The translations under genes and the position numbers were made by a program. This document shows positions 31,176 to 39,540 of a stretch of 64,000 nt of DNA, in pieces (the stretch's first letter is position 1; every line of letters begins with the position of its first letter). The DNA is from Phycisphaerales bacterium (GTDB taxonomy: Bacteria > Planctomycetota > Phycisphaerae > Phycisphaerales > SM1A02). The notes below the pieces were generated by a model. It was given only the letters and a program-made list of their open reading frames with translations. It was not told the DNA's origin and did no database searches. The stretch lies in NCBI GenBank assembly GCA_009691705.1, contig SIAR01000001.1, forward strand, positions 1-64,000. Direction: 5' to 3'.

Positions 31176-32384
31176 TCAGCCTCCAAGCACCTTGACGAAA
31201 GCGAACTTGCCGTTCGTTACGGTTTGCCCGCTCAACACTTGGCTTGAAGTGTCACCATTGGCATCGAATGACCACTTGCCGAGCACTCCATCAAAGTCTC
31301 TTGTCGCTGCAACAGCGGCGAGGATTCCTGCGCGATCCATCGTCTTTGCATTGGCGATCGCCTGCAACACAACGCGGGCAGCTTCGTAGCCATACGCCGC
31401 ATATGCCTCAGGATCACCGCCATATTTGGCGCGGTATGCCTCGCGAAAATTCGCGCCTCGACCCAGCAGTTGATCTGCAGGAAGACCGCCGAAGGTGATG
31501 TATGTCTTGTCATTTAGATTCGAATCGCCCGCCGCCTCGATGAAAGCTTGCTCAAAGCAACCATCGGGCACCATGTACATCCCCTCGTAGCCACCCGTAC
31601 GAAGGTCCTTGGCAATCTGGCCCGCATTGGTCTGGGTCGTGCCGCCGAAGTAAACCAAATCTGGCGAGACAGCCTTGATCTTTGTCACAAGCGACCGGTA
31701 GTTCGCTGCCTTCGAATCAGTGCCTTCAAACCCAACGACCTCAACAGAAATCGTCTTGGCGTGCGCCTGAAAAACGTCGGCGATGCCTTTGCCATAGAGC
31801 TCTCTGTCGTGCAAGATGAAGACCTTTTTCGCGCCGAGTTGCTTTGCCCAATCGGCGGCTTGCACTCCCTGCAAGTCGTCGGTTGGAACGATTCGAAAGT
31901 AATTGATCTTGCCGGATGGCCGGTAGACCATCGGTTCGTTCGGCTCGCCCTTTCCAGGCTTCGTGAGTCCGGGATAAGTATTGGCAGGACTCACCATGAC
32001 GATGCCAGCGCGATTGAGAATTGGCATTGCCATTTTCGCTGCGCCAGAATTGAACGTGCCGATGTATGCCACGCATGACGGGTCCTTAGTCGCTGCATTG
32101 GCGTTCTGTGCCTCCAACGCGCCATCCCAGTTGCCGCGCTGCGGGCTCGCATCATCGAGATCTTGATAGGCGATCGTCCATCCATCGACTTGGCCGTTCA
32201 CCTCAGCGATTGCCAGCTTGATTCCGTTCACAATGGTCGTGGTCTGGGCATTGGCACTGCCCGTGCGCGGCAGACTCGAGATAATCGTGAGCGTTCCCTT
32301 GGTCTCCGTCGACTGCGCGAGAGTTACAGCTGTCATTGCGCTGGTGAAGACGAGCGCGAGGGCGAATAGCGGTTGTTTCTTCAT
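31176..32384 (-). CDS. livK: Branched-chain amino acid ABC transporter substrate-binding protein
   Basis: Signal peptide MKKQPLFALALVFTSAMTAVTLAQS; 'DLQGVQAADWAKQLGAKKVFILHDRELYGKGIADVFQ'; adjacent to livHMGF. Confidence 0.92.
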   Translation of the reverse strand: MKKQPLFALALVFTSAMTAVTLAQSTETKGTLTIISSLPRTGSANAQTTTIVNGIKLAIAEVNGQVDGWTIAYQDLDDASPQRGNWDGALEAQNANAATKDPSCVAYIGTFNSGAAKMAMPILNRAGIVMVSPANTYPGLTKPGKGEPNEPMVYRPSGKINYFRIVPTDDLQGVQAADWAKQLGAKKVFILHDRELYGKGIADVFQAHAKTISVEVVGFEGTDSKAANYRSLVTKIKAVSPDLVYFGGTTQTNAGQIAKDLRTGGYEGMYMVPDGCFEQAFIEAAGDSNLNDKTYITFGGLPADQLLGRGANFREAYRAKYGGDPEAYAAYGYEAARVVLQAIANAKTMDRAGILAAVAATRDFDGVLGKWSFDANGDTSSQVLSGQTVTNGKFAFVKVLGG

Positions 32385-32470
32385 TGTGTTTCCGTTGACT
32401 TGTTTTTCTTGACTTGTTGCTGAGTGCTACCTTGCGAAATCCTAGCGACAATCATCTGGGGTGATGAAGT

Positions 32471-33616
32471 TCAACGCGTCGAAGCGCGTTGCACCGCGAG
32501 AATGACCGCAGCCGACTCTTCTCCTGGGTCGTGCCCCGCGAACGAGGCTGTCACCAGCCGCATCCCAGCGCTGACTTGCTCACGAAGTTTTTGGTCCCCT
32601 GCGAACCGCAGCGCCGCTTCGATGATCGGGGTCGACGATCCAGCCCACGGCACAAACTCAGGCACGAGCGTGCGCTGCGCCAGAATGTTTGGAAGCAACC
32701 TCCAAGGAGATCGCAACATTACCTTCGCGCCCCACGATGCCACGCGACTTGTTTGGTAAACCCCGATGAGCGGCTTGTGCGCGCGTGTCATGTCCAGCGA
32801 GACAGTTCCAGAGACAGCGACTGCGAAGTCGCACCATGCGGCGGCGCGATCGATGACGCCCGTCAGCACCGTGGTGCGCTCAGGAAGTTCACCCACAACC
32901 TGCGTAAACCTTCGCGCGATGTTCGGATTCGCCGCCGCGATCAGGGTCGAAGTCTGGCTAAACTTTGCCCGCACTGCGGCCGCGACTTCCATGAGCAACG
33001 GCGCATTGCGATCGACTTCGATCGAGCGTGATCCTGGCAACAACAAGAGGCGAGGATCACCCGTTGGGGCAACGGTCCACGCGCCCGCACTCTGCACTAA
33101 GTCGTGTGGATCATTGAGCACGGGATGGCCCACAAACGTTGCCGGCACTCCGCGCTCGCGAAACCAACTCTCTTCGAATGGAAGGAGGCAGATCACATGG
33201 TCGGTCAGTCGGCGCAACTTTCGAATTCGCCATGGTCCCCAGGCCCAAATCTGCGGCGCGACGAGGTGCACAACCTTTGCCCCGCGCCGTTTCAGTCGCG
33301 CGCACATAGGAAAATTTGCGGCAGGTGAATCAACTGGCACATGCACCGAAACGGCGTGCATTTCTGCCCACCGGCTGATCTCTTGAGCAGTCTTTCGAAT
33401 CGCAAGCACTTTACGAAGCGCGGGGATTCCCATCTCTCCATCGTCGGCGGTGCGCCCCATCATCTCTGCGCCGGCGGCTTGCATCTTTGGACCGCCCCAC
33501 GCAACGATGCGAAGGTGCGGCTCGCGCCGAAGAATGGCCGCAATGACTGGCGCAGCGTGCGCATCCCCAGAGGGCTCGAACGCCGTGAACAGAATCACCG
33601 ATTTCGAGACGGTCAT
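32471..33616 (-). CDS. lpxB: Lipid-A-disaccharide synthase
   Basis: 'FEPSGDAHAAPVIAAILRREPHLRIVAWGGPKMQAAGAEM', 'VVHLVAPQIWAWGPWRIRKLRRLTDHVICLLPFEESWFRERGVPATFVGHPVLND'. Confidence 0.92.
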   Translation of the reverse strand: MTVSKSVILFTAFEPSGDAHAAPVIAAILRREPHLRIVAWGGPKMQAAGAEMMGRTADDGEMGIPALRKVLAIRKTAQEISRWAEMHAVSVHVPVDSPAANFPMCARLKRRGAKVVHLVAPQIWAWGPWRIRKLRRLTDHVICLLPFEESWFRERGVPATFVGHPVLNDPHDLVQSAGAWTVAPTGDPRLLLLPGSRSIEVDRNAPLLMEVAAAVRAKFSQTSTLIAAANPNIARRFTQVVGELPERTTVLTGVIDRAAAWCDFAVAVSGTVSLDMTRAHKPLIGVYQTSRVASWGAKVMLRSPWRLLPNILAQRTLVPEFVPWAGSSTPIIEAALRFAGDQKLREQVSAGMRLVTASFAGHDPGEESAAVILAVQRASTR

Positions 33617-33688
33617 TCACCAAGAGTAGTCGCACCTCTACGCACCGTCTCGCTACCATCCCGACCCCGCTTCGAACGAGACTTCTTG

Positions 33689-35473
33689 ATGCTGAAACGA
33701 ACTCAATACTGTGGTCAACTTCGACCCGCCCATGCTGGACAAACTGTCACTCTGTGCGGATGGATCAACACCTACCGCGAGCAGGGCAAGGGTTTGTTTT
33801 TCATTGACCTTCGTGACAAAGAAGGACTCGCGCAAGTGGTCTTTGGTACCGAATCGAGCGATGCTGCACTGATCGAGAGCGCTCGAACGCTGCGCCGTGA
33901 AGACGTCGTTGGAGTGCGTGGAACAGTGCGTCTGCGAACCGGTGGCGCGAATCCAAAGCTAGCTAGTGGCGAGGTCGAACTCGTCGCAGAGTCGCTCGAG
34001 ATTTTCAACAAAGCTGAAAACCCGCCTATTTTGCCCGACGAGCATGATGCCGAGAAAATAAATGAAGAAACACGGCTGAAATACCGCTACATCGATTTGC
34101 GACGCCCTCGGATGCAACACATTCTCAAGACGCGTTCGCGCATCACGCAGTTCACGCGCGACTACTTCGCGAAGCACAACTTTCTCGAGATCGAAACACC
34201 CCTGCTCATCAAGAGCACACCCGAAGGGGCGCGTGATTTCGTCGTCCCAAGCCGTCTCCATCCGGGACAGTGGTACGCCCTTCCGCAGAGCCCGCAGCTC
34301 TTCAAGCAGATCTTGATGGTTGCTGGATGCGATCGCTACTTGCAAATCTGCCGGTGCCTGCGGGATGAAGATCCCCGCGCCGATCGTCAAGCTGAGTTCA
34401 GCCAGATTGATCTCGAAATGAGTTTCGTCGAACGCACGGACATCATGGACATGATGAGCGGATTCGTCGCCGGACTCTGGACAGAACTCTTCTCGTACGA
34501 CGTCGGCGTGCTGCCGCGCATCACCTGGGCGGATGCGATGGAACGGTATGGCATCGACCGACCTGACACGCGATTCGAACTCTTTATCCAAGATGTTTCA
34601 GACATCGCTGCGAAGAGCGACTTTCAGGTCTTCACACAAGCGCTCGCAAAGTGCAGTCCCACAGGACGCCCCGGCGTCGTCAAAGCGCTGCGCATTCCAG
34701 GCGGCGCAGAGAAACTCACGCGCAAGATCACCGATGGATACAGCGAGTGGGTCAAGACCTTTCGCGCCGGCGGGGTTCCCGTTGTCAAGTACTCGGCCGC
34801 AGGATTCGAATCGGGGATAGCCAAGTTCATTGGTCCAATTGCCGACGAACTAAAGGCGCGGCTACAACTGGAACCCGGCGACACAGTTCTCTTTGCCGCG
34901 GATACGTGGGAGATTGCCACTAAAACGATGGGAGAACTGCGTCTGCGCGTGGCGCGCGACCTCGACTTGATTCCCAAGGGCAAATGGAATTTCGTGTGGG
35001 TTATTGACTTTCCAATGTTTGAGTGGGACGACGATGGCAAGCGCTGGGTCGCGCTGCACCATCCCTTCACGAGCCCAAACCCAGACCAGTTTGAGATCTT
35101 GCAAAGTGACCCGGGGGCGTGCCTCTCGGCGGGATACGACCTCGTGCTCAACGGTAGTGAAATCGCGGGAGGCTCGATTCGAATGCACCGTCCAGACGTG
35201 CAGCAGAAGGTCTTTGAACTCATTGGACTCTCTCAAGAAGAGGCGGTCGCAAAGTTTGGGTTCTTGCTCTCAGCGCTGCGCCATGGTGCCCCTCCGCATG
35301 GCGGCATCGCATTTGGTCTCGATCGACTCGTGATGCATGTCGTGGGCACCGACAATATCCGCGACGTAATAGCGTTTCCAAAGACGCAATCTGGCGGAGA
35401 TCTCATGATCGAAGCTCCCAGCGCGATCAGCCCCGATCAACTGCGCGAACTCAACGTCAAAAACACCCTCTGA
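33689..35473 (+). CDS. aspS: Aspartyl-tRNA synthetase
   Basis: 'MLKRTQYCGQLRPAHAGQTVTLCGWINTYREQGKGLFFIDLRDKEGLAQVVF'; 'FLEIETPLLIKSTPEGARDFVVPSR'; 'FGLDRLVMHVVGTDNIRDVIAFPKTQSGGDLM'. ORF-track N-terminal extension rejected. Confidence 0.97.
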   Translation: MLKRTQYCGQLRPAHAGQTVTLCGWINTYREQGKGLFFIDLRDKEGLAQVVFGTESSDAALIESARTLRREDVVGVRGTVRLRTGGANPKLASGEVELVAESLEIFNKAENPPILPDEHDAEKINEETRLKYRYIDLRRPRMQHILKTRSRITQFTRDYFAKHNFLEIETPLLIKSTPEGARDFVVPSRLHPGQWYALPQSPQLFKQILMVAGCDRYLQICRCLRDEDPRADRQAEFSQIDLEMSFVERTDIMDMMSGFVAGLWTELFSYDVGVLPRITWADAMERYGIDRPDTRFELFIQDVSDIAAKSDFQVFTQALAKCSPTGRPGVVKALRIPGGAEKLTRKITDGYSEWVKTFRAGGVPVVKYSAAGFESGIAKFIGPIADELKARLQLEPGDTVLFAADTWEIATKTMGELRLRVARDLDLIPKGKWNFVWVIDFPMFEWDDDGKRWVALHHPFTSPNPDQFEILQSDPGACLSAGYDLVLNGSEIAGGSIRMHRPDVQQKVFELIGLSQEEAVAKFGFLLSALRHGAPPHGGIAFGLDRLVMHVVGTDNIRDVIAFPKTQSGGDLMIEAPSAISPDQLRELNVKNTL

Positions 35474-35494
35474 CTTCGCGTCAACAGCGGCGGG

Positions 35495-36478
35495 TCAGTG
35501 CACGCCCTTGGCAGCGAGCCACCGCTCGCACTCAAGCGCAGCTTGGCATCCCATGCCCGCAGCGGTGATCGCCTGTCGATACTGCGCGTCAGCAACATCC
35601 CCCGCCGCAAACACTCCGTCAAGGTTTGTTGCCGACGAGCGCGATAAGAGTGCGACATATCCCGCCGCATCGAGTGCGACACCGCTGCCAGCTAGGAATC
35701 CAGTTGCAGGCGAGTGGCCAATCGCGACAAAGAGACCACTCACCGCGAGCAACGATCGTTCGCCGCTCACTGTGTCTTCGAGTTCGACCGCTTCAATTCG
35801 TTCGCCGCCGACAACGTTGACTAATTTCTTGTTCCAGACTGGCACCGCATTGGGCGCAGCGAAAAGACGGTCCTGCATGACCTTCGAGGCCCGAAACGAG
35901 TCGCGGCGGTGTATCACGTGCACCTTTGAAGCAAACTTAGTGAGATATGTCGCTTCTTCCATCGCCGTGTCGCCGCCACCGACGACCGCGAGTTCTTTGC
36001 CGCGATAGACCGGCAGTGCACCATCGCACACAGCGCAGGCGCTCACTCCGCCACCCGTGATTGCAAGGCGTAGTTCATTTGGCGCTCCAACCCAGTTGGC
36101 CGTCGCTCCTGTTGCGATGATCACGCTGTGGGCGCGAATCTTCTGCCCACTCGCCAATGTCAACACGAATGGGCGCGACTGAAAGTCGCATGATGTGACA
36201 TCGTCATCGCAGACGCGCGTGCCAAACCGCTTCGCCTGCTGTTGAAAATGCTCCATGAGCTCGGGGCCGGTCACGCCAGTGGGAAATCCTGGATAATTCT
36301 CGACCTCGGTCGTCAGCATCAACTGACCACCTGGAAGCACCGGGGCCGGATCAGACCGCGGCACACCCACGATGCAGAGCGGCGCAAGATTGGCACGCGC
36401 GCAGTAGATCGCTGCGGTCCATCCCGCAGGTCCTGATCCGATGATCACGACCCTTTCGATCGAAGCGGACGACGTCAT
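35495..36478 (-). CDS. trxB: Thioredoxin reductase
   Basis: 'VVIIGSGPAGWTAAIYCARANL', redox 'GGGVSACAVCDGALPVYRGKELAVVGGGDTAMEEA', 'GVFAAGDVADAQYRQAITAAGMGCQAAL'. Confidence 0.96.
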   Translation of the reverse strand: MTSSASIERVVIIGSGPAGWTAAIYCARANLAPLCIVGVPRSDPAPVLPGGQLMLTTEVENYPGFPTGVTGPELMEHFQQQAKRFGTRVCDDDVTSCDFQSRPFVLTLASGQKIRAHSVIIATGATANWVGAPNELRLAITGGGVSACAVCDGALPVYRGKELAVVGGGDTAMEEATYLTKFASKVHVIHRRDSFRASKVMQDRLFAAPNAVPVWNKKLVNVVGGERIEAVELEDTVSGERSLLAVSGLFVAIGHSPATGFLAGSGVALDAAGYVALLSRSSATNLDGVFAAGDVADAQYRQAITAAGMGCQAALECERWLAAKGVH

Positions 36479-37947
36479 TTCAGCAGTCCCTCTTCACGCG
36501 CTAGCGCGCGAATTGGGGGCCACAGGACGAGGTCGCCAACGAGCGCGTCGGTCGAATGCTGGGCACCACCATCATCCTCGTGGTTGCCACCGAGTGCCCA
36601 GACAAGACAGCCAGTCGCCCAGACTCGTCCCAGCGGAGTCTCGATTGCCTGACGATCACGCAATGGTTTGAACTGCAATCGACCGTACTTCTTGTCGTAA
36701 GGGTCAAAGTCAAACTTCTTCTGAAAGAAAACTGCGTAGGCCCGCTCTTTGTCCTTGGGCCATGTGTGTTTGAACTCGCCGTAGTAGCCGCAAAGCCCCG
36801 CTGACATGATCGTTCCATTCACCTCCGCTATCACCACGTTGCGCCACACGAATGCCTTCTCGAGGTCGCGCACCATCGCGACAACTGCGGCATACTTGAT
36901 TGGATTCGTGCGCGAGAGTTCGGTCGCCATTTGGTGGAGTGTCGTGAATGGACGCACACGCCACCGTCGCCACCAATCGTCGTACACATCGGCGAGCTTG
37001 TCGTTGCTTGCTTCAAGCGATCCGTGGACCGCTGAAATGCGACGCCACATCTCTTGGGTGTTGAAGCGTTGCAACGCCCCTTCTTGCGACTCCTGGGCGC
37101 CAACCACGCTTGCGAATTTTTCTGGGTCGAGGCCTGTCTCTCCAGACTCTGGCGTCAGGGCATTTCGCAGCACTGTCTCTGCGATGACGCGATCGCCTTC
37201 GGGAAGTTGAAGGCGACGCAGTTTCTCATTGTCGGATGGCTTGAGAAATGTGTACTCCTTGAGCGCGGCATTCTGAAGCACACCCACCGGAATCTTGTCG
37301 AGGTAGGACCACATGAAATCTCTGTGAATGGAGAGGTTCTCTGCGAGGTTTTCGAGCGCAAAGAGTTTCTCTTCGAGCATCGTTTGTTCGCAGAGTTGCC
37401 GCAGCAGTCGCGCGTAGGCGATCCCCACAGAGAATGCCTCTTGAAACTCGCCCGCCTCACCGCGGCGATACATCTCGGCGGTTGCGTATGCGCCGATCGC
37501 CTCGATGGCCTTGAAGTACCCATATTGCACTCGTCCAACATCTGCGCCTTGGGCGATCGAAATGACGATGCCGGCCTTGACCCACTTTGAGTCCACTCCA
37601 CTCGTGCCGTAGGGCAATCCAAAGACTGAAGCGAACTGCGCAGCGATGAGCGCCTCCCCCATCGCGCCGTTTGCCTTCGCCCACCGCGATACTTCTGCCC
37701 ATCGGTCCATTTTTGACCAAATCGTGCCTTGGTTGAAACCATCGCCGAATTCGATAGGCGGCGGAGTCAACTTTAGAAACGCATCGACGATCGTTGCTGC
37801 GCTCTTGTTTTTCTCACTGACATCCTTGAGAGGCTTGTTGAGTGCCGAGACCACCGCAACATCCTGTGACCATCCAATATTGGATGTCCAGTTGATTGAG
37901 ACGAAGAGCAAAGTTGAAAGACCGATGCGCGATATAAGCACGTTCAT
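36475..37947 (-). CDS. Conserved hypothetical exported protein
   Basis: Signal-like start MNVLISRIGLSTLLFVSINWTSNIGWS; 4-nt overlap with trxB; C-terminus '...ALGGNHEDDGGAQHSTDALVGDLVLWPP'. ORF-track start at 38226 would overlap divergent purD and is unlikely. Confidence 0.7.
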   Translation of the reverse strand: MNVLISRIGLSTLLFVSINWTSNIGWSQDVAVVSALNKPLKDVSEKNKSAATIVDAFLKLTPPPIEFGDGFNQGTIWSKMDRWAEVSRWAKANGAMGEALIAAQFASVFGLPYGTSGVDSKWVKAGIVISIAQGADVGRVQYGYFKAIEAIGAYATAEMYRRGEAGEFQEAFSVGIAYARLLRQLCEQTMLEEKLFALENLAENLSIHRDFMWSYLDKIPVGVLQNAALKEYTFLKPSDNEKLRRLQLPEGDRVIAETVLRNALTPESGETGLDPEKFASVVGAQESQEGALQRFNTQEMWRRISAVHGSLEASNDKLADVYDDWWRRWRVRPFTTLHQMATELSRTNPIKYAAVVAMVRDLEKAFVWRNVVIAEVNGTIMSAGLCGYYGEFKHTWPKDKERAYAVFFQKKFDFDPYDKKYGRLQFKPLRDRQAIETPLGRVWATGCLVWALGGNHEDDGGAQHSTDALVGDLVLWPPIRALAREEGLLK

Positions 37948-38038
37948 AAGAAACTCAAGAGTAGCAGACCGATTCAGACTCTTGCGGCGATACACTCGCC
38001 GTTTCGCGCCAAATCGCCTCTTGAAAGCTGACCACCCA

Positions 38039-39376
38039 ATGACCGCAGAACCGATCCCTGAAAAGTTGAATGTACTCCTCATCGGAACAGGTGGACGCGA
38101 GCATGCGTTGGCGTGGCGACTCAGCCAATCTCCGCATTTGGGAAAACTCTGGGTCGACTCATCGGCGAATGCTGGGTTGCTTGAAATTGGTTCAGCCTGC
38201 CCAGAAGAGTTCTCGCTGAAGCGCAAGTATTACCTCGAGCGTTGGCTCGTTCAAGAGAAAATCGGTTTCGTCATCATCGGTCCCGAAGGTCCACTCAGCG
38301 AAGGAATGGTCGACGCCTTGGCTTCACCTGATCGGCCGATCTTTGGACCCACCCGCGCAGCGGCACGCCTCGAATGGGACAAGGCGTACGCAAAGTCGAT
38401 CATGCGCCAAACGTCTATTCCCACCGCCGAAGGGCGCGTCTGCACAACGCTGAACGCCGCGCTGACCTATGTCACCGAGCGTGATGAACCGTGCGTCGTA
38501 AAGGCGACTGGCCTGTGCGCGGGCAAGGGAGTGAGCGTCTGCAAGAACAAAGAAGAAGCAATCGCGGCTGTCAAGCGCTGCATGGAAGTGCGCGAGTTTG
38601 GCGCGGCCGGCGACGCAGTCGTAATCGAAGAGCGACTCGAGGGACAAGAAGTATCGGTGCTCGCACTCGTGGATGGCAGAACGATCACGCTGCTCGACAC
38701 CGTGCAAGATCACAAACAAGTTGGCGAGGGCGACACGGGCCCGAACACTGGTGGAATGGGCGCGTTCTGCCCAACGCCGCTTTTGAACGACGACGACTTG
38801 CAGGCGATTGCGCGCGACGTTTTCGTTCCAGCGATTGATGGACTCCGCCGCCAAGGAATAGAGTTTCGCGGGGTGCTTTTCGCAGGTCTGATGCTCACGC
38901 CAGCTGGTCCAAAGGTGCTCGAATTCAACTGCAGGTTTGGCGATCCTGAAACACAAGTGCTCATGGCCCGTTTTCAAGGCGACCTACTGAAAACTCTCTG
39001 GCTAACTGCCACTGGTCGACTCGATGAAGTCGAATTCTCGTTCGACCCTCGAACGGCGTGTTGCGTTGTTGTTTGTTCAGAGGGTTACCCAGGGAGTTCA
39101 CCCAAGGGGCGGCCGATTCGCGGACTCGTACCCATTGATCGCATTGGAATCACTGGTGATTTCCCGATGATGTTTCATGGCGCAACAAAGAACGAGAAAG
39201 GCGGCGGAACCGTTACAAACGGTGGCCGAGTCGTCGGTGTGACCTGCCTGGGACAAGGGCTCGCCGAAGCAGCCAAAAGTGCGACCGCGAGCGCCGCTTC
39301 GATCGAGTTCAATGGGGCTTTTCATCGACGAGATATTGGATACCGCGTCTTACGCCAACGCCAAAATTCGTCGTGA
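38039..39376 (+). CDS. purD: Phosphoribosylamine-glycine ligase
   Basis: 'LNVLLIGTGGREHALAWRLSQSPHLGKLWVDSSANAG', 'CVVKATGLCAGKGVSVCKNKEEA', 'GMGAFCPTPLLND', 'FAGLMLTPAGPKVLEFNCRFGDPETQVLM'. Confidence 0.96.
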   Translation: MTAEPIPEKLNVLLIGTGGREHALAWRLSQSPHLGKLWVDSSANAGLLEIGSACPEEFSLKRKYYLERWLVQEKIGFVIIGPEGPLSEGMVDALASPDRPIFGPTRAAARLEWDKAYAKSIMRQTSIPTAEGRVCTTLNAALTYVTERDEPCVVKATGLCAGKGVSVCKNKEEAIAAVKRCMEVREFGAAGDAVVIEERLEGQEVSVLALVDGRTITLLDTVQDHKQVGEGDTGPNTGGMGAFCPTPLLNDDDLQAIARDVFVPAIDGLRRQGIEFRGVLFAGLMLTPAGPKVLEFNCRFGDPETQVLMARFQGDLLKTLWLTATGRLDEVEFSFDPRTACCVVVCSEGYPGSSPKGRPIRGLVPIDRIGITGDFPMMFHGATKNEKGGGTVTNGGRVVGVTCLGQGLAEAAKSATASAASIEFNGAFHRRDIGYRVLRQRQNSS

Positions 39377-39540
39377 GCCACTTTTCTCGATCTTTGGGTA
39401 GTGTTGGCAGCGAGAATCGGCATCCATGCGTAATAACAAGTGCTACACTCTCTTATAACTCAATCTGTTTTTGAGTTGAGAACGCCCCTGCTTCGAATGC
39501 AACACTCGTCGTTTCGCTTAAATTTGGAGTTTATTTCCTT

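Noticed and set aside
33341-33688. 116-aa N-terminal extension of aspS in the ORF track
   Set aside because: Overlaps lpxB on the opposite strand; the canonical AspRS N-terminus begins at MLKRTQYCGQLR (33689).
37646-38038. 131-aa N-terminal extension of purD in the ORF track
   Set aside because: Overlaps the divergent hypothetical gene; PurD starts at MTAEPIPEKLNVLLIGTGGREHALA.
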